The translations under genes and the position numbers were made by a program. Below are positions 27,442 through 36,046 of a DNA stretch of 64,000 nucleotides, in pieces. This DNA comes from Micromonospora luteifusca (GTDB taxonomy: Bacteria > Actinomycetota > Actinomycetes > Mycobacteriales > Micromonosporaceae). The stretch covers positions 2,284,001 through 2,348,000 of the forward strand of contig NZ_JAFBBP010000001.1 in NCBI RefSeq assembly GCF_016907275.1, read 5' to 3'. Position 1 is the stretch's first letter. Each line of letters opens with the position of its first letter. The notes beneath the pieces are model-generated. The model worked only from the letters and a program-made list of their open reading frames with translations. It did not search any database and had not been told where the DNA came from.

Positions 27442-28620
27442 TCAGACCCCCGCAGCTGCCAGCTCGGCGGCCCGCTCGGCCGCACCGTCCATGGTGTCCA
27501 CCCGCTGCACGAGCGGGTTGTTCGCGCTGTCCAGGATCGCCCGGCCAGCCTCGGCGTTGTTGCCGTCGAGACGGACGACGAGCGGCTTGGTGACCTGCTC
27601 GCCGCGCTGCTCCAGCAGGGCCAGCGCCTGGATGATCCCGTTGGCGACCTCGTCGCAGGCGGTGATGCCGCCGAAGACGTTGACGAAGACGCTCTTCACG
27701 GCCGGGTCGGAGAGCACGATCTCCAGCCCGTTCGCCATCACCGCGGCGCTCGCGCCGCCGCCGATGTCGAGGAAGTTGGCCGGCTTGACGTTGCCGTGCC
27801 GCTCACCGGCGTACGCGACCACGTCGAGGGTCGACATGACCAGACCCGCGCCGTTGCCGATGATGCCGACCTCGCCGTCGAGCTTGACGTAGTTGAGGTC
27901 CTTGGCCTTGGCGGCCTGCTCCAGCGGATCCACCGCGGCCTGGTCGACCAGCGCCTCGTGGTCCGGGTGCCGGAACGCCGCGTTCTCGTCCAGGCTGATC
28001 TTGGCGTCGAGCAGGAGCATCCGGCCGTCGCCGTTCTTGGCGAGCGGGTTGACCTCGACCAGGGTGGCGTCCTCGGCGACGAACGCCTGCCACAGGCCGA
28101 CGGCGATCTCGACCACCTGGTCGGCGACCTCGGCCGGGAAGCCGGCAGCGGTCACGATCTCGCGGGCCTTGGCCTCGTCCACGCCCTTCACGGCGTCGAT
28201 CGGGGCCTTCACGACCTTGTCGGGGGTGTCGGCGGCGACCTGCTCGATGTCCATGCCGCCGGCGACGCTGGCGATGCAGAGGAAGGTGCGGTTCGCTCGG
28301 TCGAGCAGGTACGAGAAGTAGTACTCCTCGGCCACGTCCGCGGTCACCGTGATCATGACCTTGTGGACGGTGTGGCCCTTGATGTCCATGCCAAGGATGT
28401 CGGTGGCGCGGGCCACCGTCTCCTCGGCGCCCTCGGCGAGCTTGACGCCGCCGGCTTTACCTCGGCCGCCGACCTTCACCTGCGCCTTGACGACCACGCG
28501 ACCGCCGAGGCGTTCGGCGATCGCACGGGCCTCTTCCGGGGTAGTGGCGACGCCGCCGGCCAGCACGGGCAAGCCGTGCCGCTCGAACAGGTCCCGCCCC
28601 TGGTACTCGTACAGGTCCAC
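27442..28620 (-). CDS. sucC: succinate--CoA ligase, beta subunit
   Basis: ATP-grasp subunit of succinyl-CoA synthetase, 392 residues: N-terminus [20 protein letters not shown], nucleotide-binding [21 protein letters not shown], the metal/substrate region EVNPLA and [10 protein letters not shown], and the C-terminal IVNVFGG-like block [18 protein letters not shown]. First gene of the sucCD operon; ATG 28620 has a G-rich upstream. Neighbourhood with uvrD1 and an M23 peptidase is conserved with M. tuberculosis. Confidence 0.97.
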   Translation of the reverse strand: MDLYEYQGRDLFERHGLPVLAGGVATTPEEARAIAERLGGRVVVKAQVKVGGRGKAGGVKLAEGAEETVARATDILGMDIKGHTVHKVMITVTADVAEEYYFSYLLDRANRTFLCIASVAGGMDIEQVAADTPDKVVKAPIDAVKGVDEAKAREIVTAAGFPAEVADQVVEIAVGLWQAFVAEDATLVEVNPLAKNGDGRMLLLDAKISLDENAAFRHPDHEALVDQAAVDPLEQAAKAKDLNYVKLDGEVGIIGNGAGLVMSTLDVVAYAGERHGNVKPANFLDIGGGASAAVMANGLEIVLSDPAVKSVFVNVFGGITACDEVANGIIQALALLEQRGEQVTKPLVVRLDGNNAEAGRAILDSANNPLVQRVDTMDGAAERAAELAAAGV

Positions 28621-29081
28621 GATTGCGCGTCCCGTCCCGTCTCCGCGGCGCGCCGTCGCGCCGCCACCAGCGTTCAGAAAACAGTTTGACGCCTGTCATC
28701 AGTTGAAACAGGCCATTGGCCGCAGCCTAGCGAGGTCGGCACCACCGGCAACCGAGCGGGTGCACGGTGTGCGGTAATGCACAACCGGGCATCGAATGCG
28801 ACAGGTTTCCGGCCATGACTCGGCCGACATCCACCGTCCGGACGATGTTGACAGGGTTGCGTAACCCGGCCGTGGGGGCGTCGTTGAGTCAGGTGTCGGA
28901 GCGCTGAGAAGCGTGACGACGGGAGACGGCCGATGCCCTGTCGGTCGAGGGGTGGCGGCGGGGCATCGTGCATAGAGGGGCCGGACGTGTGAGGGGTGCG
29001 TCCGGCCCCTCCCCCGTGCCCGGAACCCGGTCGCCGACGCCCGTTTACGGCCTGCCGTGGCAAAGCCCTTGGCGGCCCGCC
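28621..29081. other. intergenic region upstream of sucC
   Basis: 461 bases. Contains a small hairpin GCCTGT-N11-ACAGGC near 28693, a GGGTTGCGTAACCC palindrome near 28855 and the terminator at 28975-29011. The minus frames that stay open here are Arg/Pro-rich and not protein-like. Confidence 0.4.
28975..29011 (-). terminator. terminator after the B12-binding gene
   Basis: Perfect 13-bp stem GAGGGGCCGGACG / CGTCCGGCCCCTC with 11-base loop, 70 bases beyond the stop of the gene at 29082. Confidence 0.65.
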
Positions 29082-29486
<405 letters not shown>

Positions 29487-29933
29487 CAGCGCACACCTTT
29501 CACCGGCTTCACGGCCTTCACCTGAACGAACGGTAACCCGGCCGAGCGAGCGCAGGAAATCCGGGCCGGGAAACGGGTCCTCGTGCCGGTCAGTGCGCGG
29601 GGCGACCAGCAGGCAGCCGGGGGAGTCCTTGCCGCTGCTCCCGGCACCGCCCGCAGTCAAGCCGGACGACTCCGCCGGACCGGTCACGCTCGGCGACGAA
29701 CGGGCAGCAACGGGGGCACCGTTCAGCGCCGCGATGCATGACAATCATGGACGCAAACGGACAGATCGACACGCCAATTTGGCGGTCTAGCTTGTGGCTG
29801 GCCTGGTGGTTGGCTAACGTGTCCACGGTTGTCATCAGGTCCATGGACGGGTGACGACGCGGTCAGCGGACGTTCATCGCAGCTTCGCGAACGTCCACCG
29901 GCCGCTTCGGAACCCCGACAACGGAGGGTGTGC
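29487..29933. other. divergent region upstream of the M23 peptidase
   Basis: 447 bases. Holds the weak Cys-rich frame at 29590-29748 and a GGACGTTC/GAACGTCC inverted repeat near 29870-29900, about 35-60 bases before the peptidase start. I looked for a ydaO (c-di-AMP) riboswitch, common before such peptidases, and did not recognise one. Confidence 0.4.
29590..29748 (-). CDS. possible small zinc-ribbon-like protein
   Basis: A 52-codon frame from ATG 29748 with paired cysteines CPRCC and LDCGRC about 20 residues apart, the spacing of a zinc ribbon. No clear ribosome-binding site and no recognised family; it could be chance. Same strand as, and 103 bases upstream of, the B12-binding gene. Confidence 0.25.
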   Translation of the reverse strand: MIVMHRGAERCPRCCPFVAERDRSGGVVRLDCGRCREQRQGLPRLPAGRPAH

Positions 29934-30641
29934 GTGCGCCAGCGCCTGTCGTCTGAGCCCGATAGATATCGCGGTCGTCGCCGCGTGCCCACCCCGCCGC
30001 GTAGCCGTTACGCCGCTGTCGTCACCACCGCGTTCGTCGGGGCCGGCATCGTCGCACTCGGCGCGAGCGCCCTGCCGGATGCCAAGGACGTCAGCCCGAC
30101 GGTGCTCGACGAGCTCAAGCAGGCGTCGGTCACCAGTCAGGAAGCGGCGGAACGCGCGGACCACGCCGACCGCGCCTCCCGGGACAGCCGCAGCAAGGAC
30201 AGCGCCGAGCCCGAGGTGTGGCTGCTGCCGCTGCAGGGCTACGACTTCAACTCCCCCTACGGGATGCGCTGGGGCAAGCTGCACACCGGCGTGGATCTGG
30301 TCGCCGGCGAGGGCACCCCCTATGTGGCGATCCACGACGGCCTGGTCACCAAGGCCGGCTGGTTCGGCGGGTACGGCAACGCCGTGATCGTCCAGCACGC
30401 CGACGGCAGTGAGGCCATCTACGGCCACTCCTCCGCGGTGAGCGTCAAGGAAGGCCAGCAGATCAAGGCGGGCGACCAACTCGGCCTGGTGGGCCAGACC
30501 GGCCACGCCTACGGCACCCACCTGCACCTGGAGATCCATGTCAAGGGCCAGCCGGTCGACCCGGTGCCTTACCTCCAGCAGCGCGGAGTGGACATCAAGC
30601 TGCAAGTCGAGGCAATTTACAGCGAGGTAGCCGCGTCCTGA
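29934..30641 (+). CDS. M23 family metallopeptidase, membrane-anchored
   Basis: Peptidoglycan endopeptidase-like protein, 235 residues: basic N-terminus, one transmembrane/signal segment (AAVVTTAFVGAGIVALGASA), a ~70-residue charged stalk and a C-terminal M23 (LytM) domain. Zinc ligands: HTGVDL (HxxxD), and HLHLEIH (HxH); GYGNAVIVQHADG is the usual core. GTG 29934 lies six bases after GGAGG. In position it corresponds to Rv0950c of M. tuberculosis, next to sucC and uvrD1. Ends at an excellent intrinsic terminator. Confidence 0.9.
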   Translation: MRQRLSSEPDRYRGRRRVPTPPRSRYAAVVTTAFVGAGIVALGASALPDAKDVSPTVLDELKQASVTSQEAAERADHADRASRDSRSKDSAEPEVWLLPLQGYDFNSPYGMRWGKLHTGVDLVAGEGTPYVAIHDGLVTKAGWFGGYGNAVIVQHADGSEAIYGHSSAVSVKEGQQIKAGDQLGLVGQTGHAYGTHLHLEIHVKGQPVDPVPYLQQRGVDIKLQVEAIYSEVAAS

Positions 30642-30660
30642 CGCTACGTACCGACCGTTG

Positions 30661-30693
30661 ACCGCCCGGATCTGTCGATCCGGGCGGTTTTTC
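30661..30693 (+). terminator. intrinsic terminator with U-tract
   Basis: Perfect 11-bp stem ACCGCCCGGAT / ATCCGGGCGGT, 6-base loop, followed by TTTTTC; 19 bases after the M23 stop. Confidence 0.9.
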
Positions 30694-30721
30694 GTTGCCC
30701 GACTCGGCCCGATGTCTGCCA

Positions 30722-30743
30722 GGTCACAACCGGGATTGTGACC
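30722..30743. promoter_or_regulatory. palindrome upstream of second M23 gene
   Basis: GGTCACAA-CCGGGA-TTGTGACC, perfect 8-bp arms, in the 273-base gap before the gene at 30915. Operator or small hairpin. Confidence 0.35.
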
Positions 30744-30914
30744 GGCGACACCCAACAGCATGATCGCTTTTCCGGATGGAGCATCGCAGAGCGGGTCATA
30801 TTCGGGCACGCGGCCCACCGCCCATCGCCCGGCCGCTCGGTCCCCCTACCGGCCTCCGCTCGGCCCGACACCAGTATTTCGAGGTCAAGTGCCCCTCGAC
30901 TGTGAAGGCCCGCC

Positions 30915-31688
30915 GTGCAGGAAGACAGCCCCGTCCAGAACGAGAACACCCCCGACACCACCACCCGGATCGAGCAGCTGCAGCGCGCCGGCCGGCGCAA
31001 CCGCCTCATCGTGCTCGCGGCCGCCGCTCTGGTGGCGCTCGGTATCGGCGGCGTCGCCGTCGCCACCACCGGCAACAACCACCCGGCCCCCACCGCCGTC
31101 TCCCTCGACGCGCAGTCCCGGGTCGAGGCCGCCAGCCGGGCAGACCGTTCCGCTCGCGAGTCGAGCACCCCGGTCACCCCCTCGGCGAGCCCGACGACGA
31201 GCCCGTCAGCGGCAAGCGCCAGCCCGACACCCACGAAGACGGCCGCCGCGAAGGCCAAGCCGAAGCCGAAGAAGACCACCAAGCCCACGCCCGCCTGGGT
31301 CGACCCGATGCCGGGCGCCTCGGTCACCTCCTGCTACGGGCAGCGCTGGGGCGCCCTGCACGCCGGCATCGACCTGGCGCTGCCCTCCGGCACGCCGATC
31401 CGCGCCGCAGCCGCCGGCACCGTGACCCAGGCCGGCGACGCCTCCGACGGGTACGGCAACTCCGTCTTCATCGACCACGGCAACGGATACCTGACCCACT
31501 ACGCCCACCAGAGCCGCATCGCGGTCACCGTCGGCCAGAAGGTCAAGGCCGGCCAGGTCATCGGCTACGAAGGCGCCACCGGCGACGCCACCGGCCCGCA
31601 CCTGCACTTCGAGGTGCACCAGGGCATGTGGAACCAGATCGACCCCGCCCCGTTCATGCGGTCGCACGGCGTGGATCTGGGCTGCTGA
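30915..31688 (+). CDS. M23 family metallopeptidase, membrane-anchored
   Basis: 257 residues: ~30-residue cytoplasmic start, one transmembrane helix (LIVLAAAALVALGIGGVAVA), a Ser/Pro/Thr/Lys-rich wall-spanning linker (~80-125) and a C-terminal M23 domain with HAGIDLALPSGTPIRAA (HxxxD) and HLHFEVH (HxH). GTG 30915 has GAAGG upstream. Tandem paralogue of the gene at 29934, but with a distinct promoter region since a strong terminator separates them. Predicted to cleave peptidoglycan cross-links outside the membrane or to activate amidases. Confidence 0.9.
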   Translation: MQEDSPVQNENTPDTTTRIEQLQRAGRRNRLIVLAAAALVALGIGGVAVATTGNNHPAPTAVSLDAQSRVEAASRADRSARESSTPVTPSASPTTSPSAASASPTPTKTAAAKAKPKPKKTTKPTPAWVDPMPGASVTSCYGQRWGALHAGIDLALPSGTPIRAAAAGTVTQAGDASDGYGNSVFIDHGNGYLTHYAHQSRIAVTVGQKVKAGQVIGYEGATGDATGPHLHFEVHQGMWNQIDPAPFMRSHGVDLGC

Positions 31689-31739
31689 GGCAGAGCGCAA
31701 CAACGCCGCGCGACCGCCCCCGCGTGGTCCGCGCGCAAC

Positions 31740-31789
31740 ATCAAGGTAAGAGTGGCCTCGGCGTTGCCGGAGGCCATTCTTACCTTGAT
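31740..31789. repeat. long inverted repeat between convergent genes
   Basis: Twenty-bp arms (31740-31759 with 31770-31789, one G-U pair) and 10-base loop; outer part ATCAAGGTAAGA is AT-rich for this genome. It lies between the M23 and uvrD1 stops, so it may terminate both, or be another repeat family. Confidence 0.75.
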
Positions 31790-31833
31790 TCAGTGCGATC
31801 TCGCGGGCGGCGGCGCCGACCCAGCCGGTCGGG

Positions 31834-34239
31834 TCAGAGCTTGTCGACCGGGGCGTGCCGCAACACCAGCCACATGGTCTGGTCACCGAAGTCGATCTGC
31901 GCGCGGGCGCCCGGGCCGTGCCCCTCGACGGCGAGCACCCGCCCCAGCCCGTACCGCTGGTGATTGACCCGGTCGCCGGCAGACACCTTCGGCCCCTGCG
32001 GCAGCTCGCTGGCCGTGGTCAGCCGGCTGGCGTCCACGCCGAGCCGCTGGGCCAACTGGGCCGCCTTCGGCGTGCCCCCGGTGAAGGTGCCCCGCCCGCC
32101 GGGCGCCCGGTCCGCACGACCGCCGACGCCGCCGCCTCCGCCGGCCCACGAGGTGTACGACCCTTCGGTGCGCTCCCAGTGCACCAACTCGGTCGGCAGC
32201 TCCTCCAGGAACCGCGACGGCGGGTTGTAGGACGGCTGCCCCCAGGCCGAGCGGGTCACCGCCCGGGAGAGGTAGAGCCGCTGCCGGGCGCGGGTGATGC
32301 CGACGTACGCCAGCCGGCGCTCCTCCTCCAACTCGCGGGTGTCGCCCAGCGAGCGCAGGTGCGGGAAGACGCCGTCCTCCAGCCCGGTCAGGAAGACCAC
32401 CGGGAATTCCAGCCCCTTCGCGGTGTGCAACGTCATCAGGGTGACCACGCCCTGGTGGTCGGGGTCGTCGGAGGGGATCTGGTCGGCGTCGGCGACCAGC
32501 GCCACCTGCTCCAGGAAGCCGGCCAGGGTGGCCCGCTCCCCCTCCTCGCCCAGTGCCTCGATCCGCTCGGTGTACTCCCGGGCCACACTGACCAGCTCCT
32601 GGAGGTTGTCCACGCGGCCGGCGTCCTGCGGGTCCAGGCTCTCCTCCAGCTCGGTGAGGTAGCCCGAGCGGGTCAGCAGCGCCTCCAGCACCTCCTCCGG
32701 GGTGCCGGTCTCGGCCAGCTCCCGGGCACCGTCGAGCAGCGCCACGAAGTCGGCGATGCCGTTGGCCGCCCGGCTCGAGATGCCCGGTGCCTCCCGGGCC
32801 CGGCGCAGCGCCGCGCCGAACGAGATCCGGTCCCGGCCTGAGAGCGCCTCGACACACGCCTCGGCGCGGTCGCCGATCCCCCGGCGAGGGGTGTTGAGGA
32901 CCCGCCGCAGGCTCACCGTGTCGTCGTCGTTGACCACCGAACGCAGGTACGCCAGGGCGTCGCGAACCTCCTTGCGCTCGTAGAAGCGCACACCGCCGAC
33001 CACCTTGTAGGGCAGGCCGACGCGGATGAACACCTCTTCGAAGACACGCGACTGGGCGTTGGTGCGATAGAAGACCGCGACGTCGCCGGGACGGGTCTCG
33101 TCGGCGTCGACCAGCCGGTCGATCTCGCGGGCCACCCAGTCGGCCTCGGCGTGCTCGGTGTCGGCCACATAGCCGACGATCTGCTCACCGGCGCCGGCCT
33201 CGCTCCACAGCCGCTTGGGCTTGCGGGAGGTGTTCCGGTCGATGACTGCGTTGGCCGCGTTGAGGATGGTCTGCGTGGAGCGGTAGTTCTGCTCCAGCAG
33301 AATCGTCCGCGCGTCGGTGAAGTCCCGTTCGAATTCCAGGATGTTGCGGATCGTCGCACCACGGAACGCGTAGATCGACTGGTCGGCGTCGCCGACCACG
33401 CACAGCTCGGCGGGGTCCAGCCCGTCGGTGCCGGAGACCAGCTCCTTGATCAGCGTGTACTGCGCGTGGTTGGTGTCCTGGTATTCGTCCACCAGCACGT
33501 GCCGGAACCGCCGACGGTAGCTCTCCGCGACGTGCGGGTGGGACTGGAGCAGGTGCACCGTGGTCATGATCAGGTCGTCGAAGTCCAGTGCGTGCGCCTC
33601 ACGCAGCCGGCGCTGGTAGAGCGTGTAGGCCTCGGCCAACGCCCGCTCGTTGGGCCCGGTGGCCCGCGCCGCGAACTGCTCCGGGTCGACCAGCTCGTTC
33701 TTGAGATTGGAGACCTGGGCGGCCAGCCCGCGCGCCGGGTAGCGCTTCGGGTCGAGATCGAGCTCGCGGGTGACCAACTGCATCAGCCGGCGGGAGTCGT
33801 CCGCGTCGTAGATCGAGAACGTCGACTTGAGGCCGGCGTGCTCGTGCTCGGCGCGCAGAATCCGGACGCACGCGGAGTGGAACGTCGACACCCACATCAG
33901 GCGGGCCCGAGGGCCCACCAGCGCGGCGACACGCTCTTTCATCTCGCCGGCAGCCTTGTTGGTGAAGGTGATCGCGATGATCTCCCCCGGATGAACGTCC
34001 CGTGCGGCGAGCAGGTAGGCGATCCGGTGGGTGAGCACCCGGGTCTTGCCGGACCCGGCGCCTGCCACGATCAACAACGGGGAGCCGGCGTGGCTGACGG
34101 CGTCGCGCTGTGGCCCGTTCAGCCCAGCGAGCAGCTGCTGCGGATCGAGGCGCGCAGCGGCCGGCCCAGGTCGGTGCGGGCGGGCCGGCGCGGACTCCGG
34201 CGCAGGCGGGGACGCGGGAATGTCGAAGAGAGGATGCAT
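31834..34239 (-). CDS. uvrD1: UvrD/PcrA-type DNA helicase
   Basis: Superfamily 1A 3'-5' helicase for repair and replication restart. 801 residues: N-terminal Pro/Ala-rich tail, Walker A GAGSGKTR, Walker B/motif II VDEYQDTN, motif III DADQSIYAFRGA, motif IV QNYRST, motif V TLHTAKGLEFPVVFLTG and motif VI VGITRARQRLYLS. The C-terminus (VSAGDRVNHQRYGLGRVLAV) is the Tudor-like domain of actinobacterial UvrD1/PcrA, which contacts RNA polymerase or Ku in studied homologues. Divergent from chorismate mutase as Rv0949 is from Rv0948c. Confidence 0.96.
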   Translation of the reverse strand: MHPLFDIPASPPAPESAPARPHRPGPAAARLDPQQLLAGLNGPQRDAVSHAGSPLLIVAGAGSGKTRVLTHRIAYLLAARDVHPGEIIAITFTNKAAGEMKERVAALVGPRARLMWVSTFHSACVRILRAEHEHAGLKSTFSIYDADDSRRLMQLVTRELDLDPKRYPARGLAAQVSNLKNELVDPEQFAARATGPNERALAEAYTLYQRRLREAHALDFDDLIMTTVHLLQSHPHVAESYRRRFRHVLVDEYQDTNHAQYTLIKELVSGTDGLDPAELCVVGDADQSIYAFRGATIRNILEFERDFTDARTILLEQNYRSTQTILNAANAVIDRNTSRKPKRLWSEAGAGEQIVGYVADTEHAEADWVAREIDRLVDADETRPGDVAVFYRTNAQSRVFEEVFIRVGLPYKVVGGVRFYERKEVRDALAYLRSVVNDDDTVSLRRVLNTPRRGIGDRAEACVEALSGRDRISFGAALRRAREAPGISSRAANGIADFVALLDGARELAETGTPEEVLEALLTRSGYLTELEESLDPQDAGRVDNLQELVSVAREYTERIEALGEEGERATLAGFLEQVALVADADQIPSDDPDHQGVVTLMTLHTAKGLEFPVVFLTGLEDGVFPHLRSLGDTRELEEERRLAYVGITRARQRLYLSRAVTRSAWGQPSYNPPSRFLEELPTELVHWERTEGSYTSWAGGGGGVGGRADRAPGGRGTFTGGTPKAAQLAQRLGVDASRLTTASELPQGPKVSAGDRVNHQRYGLGRVLAVEGHGPGARAQIDFGDQTMWLVLRHAPVDKL

Positions 34240-34306
34240 CGCCCGACAAGTCTATGCCGCCGGCCAGACACTTCCCCTTTCGCTGCGCCGGGGTATGGGG
34301 AAGGCC

Positions 34307-34336
34307 TTGCGCGCCCGATGCCGACGTGGGCATACT
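34307..34336 (+). promoter_or_regulatory. candidate promoter of the chorismate mutase leader
   Basis: TTGCGC (34307-34312) and CATACT (34331-34336) with 18-base spacing. A start 7-8 bases after the -10 would fall on or next to the leader GTG at 34344, giving a leaderless leader peptide. Confidence 0.4.
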
Positions 34337-34343
34337 CGACAGC

Positions 34344-34409
34344 GTGATCGCTGCGCGCTACTACTTTTACTATGGCACCGGGAGTCCGGCTGCCGTAGGT
34401 CGCGCCTGA
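34344..34409 (+). CDS. attenuator leader peptide rich in Tyr/Phe
   Basis: A 21-codon frame, GTG to TGA, encoding MIAARYYFYYGTGSPAAVGRA: five consecutive aromatic codons (TAC TAC TTT TAC TAT, 34359-34373). It is followed by mutually exclusive RNA structures and then the chorismate mutase gene, the arrangement of a classical ribosome-mediated attenuator. Scarcity of charged tRNA-Tyr or tRNA-Phe would stall the ribosome on the aromatic run. Too short for usual gene callers. Confidence 0.8.
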   Translation: MIAARYYFYYGTGSPAAVGRA

Positions 34410-34440
34410 TCGATTCAGACCTGCTAAAGCCCCGGGCTCC
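34381..34440 (+). promoter_or_regulatory. predicted antiterminator helix
   Basis: GGAGTCCGG (34381-34389, within the leader frame just after the aromatic codons) can pair over nine bases, one G-U, with CCGGGCTCC (34432-34440), which includes the left arm of the terminator. A ribosome stalled on YYFYY leaves 34381-34389 free; one reaching the stop would cover or pass it. Confidence 0.7.
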
Positions 34441-34458
34441 TGGAGTCCGGGGCTTTTT
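34426..34458 (+). terminator. attenuator terminator before chorismate mutase
   Basis: AAAGCCCCGG (34426-34435) pairs with CCGGGGCTTT (34447-34456) and is followed by TT, 47 bases before the chorismate mutase start. One of the few U-rich hairpins in the window. Confidence 0.85.
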
Positions 34459-34505
34459 CCGTCCCGGGTTTCGGGCACCGGGCACCCCAGTGCGAGAGGT
34501 ACCCG

Positions 34506-34901
34506 ATGATGACAGACGTGATGGAGCAGAGCGGCGGCCCGATCCGACCGAAGGCTGAGCAGCCCGGGGCGAACGGGAGCGAGCCGGCGGTGTCCGCGTC
34601 GCCCGCGGTCCAGAACGCGGGGCCGGCCGAGCCACCGACCGGCACCGAGGAGCCAGCCGCGTCCGCGCGGATCCTGCAGATCAGGGAACGGATCAACGAG
34701 ATCGACCACGCGCTGATCGCGCTGTGGCAGGAGCGGGCCGGGTTGTCCCAGGAGGTCGGGGCCACCCGGATGGCGTCCGGCGGGACACGTCTCGTGCTCT
34801 CCCGGGAACGGGAGGTCCTGGAGCGGTTCCGGGTCGCGCTCGGCGCCGACGGTACCCAGTTGGCCCTGCTGCTGCTCCGAGCCGGCCGCGGCCCGCTGTG
34901 A
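34506..34901 (+). CDS. chorismate mutase, AroQ-delta type
   Basis: Converts chorismate to prephenate, the committed step to Phe and Tyr. 131 residues: a disordered Pro/Ala/Glu N-terminus (~50 residues) then the short all-helical AroQ domain as in M. tuberculosis Rv0948c (IRERINEIDHALIALWQERA, RMASGGTRLV-SRE, C-terminal LLLRAGRGPL). In the Mycobacterium enzyme the C-terminal RLGRG segment matters for activation by DAHP synthase; it is kept here as RAGRG, so the same complex is likely. GAGAGG precedes the ATG pair 34506/34509. Controlled by the upstream attenuator. Confidence 0.92.
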   Translation: MMTDVMEQSGGPIRPKAEQPGANGSEPAVSASPAVQNAGPAEPPTGTEEPAASARILQIRERINEIDHALIALWQERAGLSQEVGATRMASGGTRLVLSREREVLERFRVALGADGTQLALLLLRAGRGPL

Positions 34902-34915
34902 GGCTACACCGCTAG

Positions 34916-34956
34916 CAGTGGGCCGCACGGCCGCTGAAGCCACGTGCGGCCCGCTG
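34916..34956 (+). terminator. terminator after chorismate mutase
   Basis: Fourteen-bp stem (34916-34929 with 34943-34956, one G-U), 13-base loop, 15 bases after the stop. Confidence 0.65.
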
Positions 34957-34985
34957 TAAGCCCGCTCCAGGTCCTGGACAGACGA

Positions 34986-35024
34986 AACCGCCTGCCGTCG
35001 TCGTGGTGACGGCGGCAGGCGGTT
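34986..35024 (-). terminator. terminator after peptide operon 2
   Basis: Seventeen-bp stem (34986-35002 with 35008-35024, one G-U) and 5-base loop directly after the oppF paralogue stop on the minus strand. Confidence 0.7.
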
Positions 35025-35032
35025 CGGTTGAC

Positions 35033-36046
35033 TCAGGCCTCGTGGCTGGCGACGATCTCGCGCCGCTCCGCGAAGTGGCAGGCGCTCGGGTGGTCCGAGT
35101 CCCGCCGGATCTCCAGCAACGGGACCTGCTCGGCGCAGATGTCCTGCGCCTTCCAGCAGCGGGTCCGGAACCGGCAGCCCGAGGGCGGGCTGATCGGCGA
35201 CGGCACGTCACCCGTGAGCCGGATGATCGTCTTGTTGTTCCGCTGCGTCGGGTCCGGCACCGGCACCGCGGAGAGCAGAGCCTGGGTGTACGGGTGCGTC
35301 GGCCGCTCGTAGATCTCGTCCTCGGTGCCGATCTCTACGATCTTGCCGAGGTACATCACCGCGACCCGGTCCGACAGGTGGCGGACCACCGACAGGTCGT
35401 GCGCGATGAAGACGTACGAGAGCCCGAACTCGCCCTGCAGCTGCTCCAGCAGGTTCATCACCTGGGCCTGGATGGAGACGTCCAGCGCCGACACCGGCTC
35501 GTCACAGACGATGATCTCGGGCCGCAGCGCGAGCGCGCGGGCGATGCCGATGCGCTGACGCTGACCGCCGGAGAACTGGTGCGGGTACCTGTTGATGTGC
35601 TCCGGGTTGAGCCCGACCAGGTCGAGCAGCTCCCTGACCTTGGCCCGACGGCTGCCCTTCGGCGCCACCTCCGGGTGAATCTCGAACGGCTCACCAAGCA
35701 GGTCACCGACGGTCATCCGCGGGTTCAGCGAGGTGTACGGGTCCTGCATGACCAGCTGGATCTGCCGGCGAAGGCGCCGCAGCGCCCCGCCGGACAGCTT
35801 CGAGGTGTCCTGGCCCTTGTAGACCACGCTGCCGGCGGTCGGCTTCTCCAGGTTCATCAGCACCCGGGCGAGGGTCGACTTGCCGCAGCCGGACTCGCCG
35901 ACCACGCCGAGCGTCTCACCGGCGCGCAGGCCGAACGAGACCCCGTCGACCGCTTTGACCTGACCGACGGTCTTCTTGAACACCACACCCTGGGTGACGG
36001 GGTAGTGCTTGACCAGGTCACGGACCTCGAGGATGTTCTCAGTCAC
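35033..36046 (-). CDS. oppF: peptide ABC transporter ATP-binding protein
   Basis: 337 residues: Walker [10 protein letters not shown], signature FSGGQRQR, Walker [16 protein letters not shown]-terminal Cys cluster [14 protein letters not shown]. Very similar in wording to the oppF of operon 1 (20401-21435), including [15 protein letters not shown], so the two operons share a recent or conserved ancestor. GTG 36046 overlaps the oppD stop by 8 bases. Last gene of peptide operon 2. Confidence 0.94.
   Translation of the reverse strand: MTENILEVRDLVKHYPVTQGVVFKKTVGQVKAVDGVSFGLRAGETLGVVGESGCGKSTLARVLMNLEKPTAGSVVYKGQDTSKLSGGALRRLRRQIQLVMQDPYTSLNPRMTVGDLLGEPFEIHPEVAPKGSRRAKVRELLDLVGLNPEHINRYPHQFSGGQRQRIGIARALALRPEIIVCDEPVSALDVSIQAQVMNLLEQLQGEFGLSYVFIAHDLSVVRHLSDRVAVMYLGKIVEIGTEDEIYERPTHPYTQALLSAVPVPDPTQRNNKTIIRLTGDVPSPISPPSGCRFRTRCWKAQDICAEQVPLLEIRRDSDHPSACHFAERREIVASHEA

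Noticed and set aside
29487..29933. ydaO-type c-di-AMP riboswitch before the M23 peptidase
   Set aside because: I looked for its conserved blocks and saw none; only short inverted repeats are present.
34110..34409. 99-codon plus-strand frame ending with the YYFYY sequence
   Set aside because: Its first 78 codons overlap the 5' end of uvrD1 and the promoter zone; only the last 21 codons make sense as a leader peptide.
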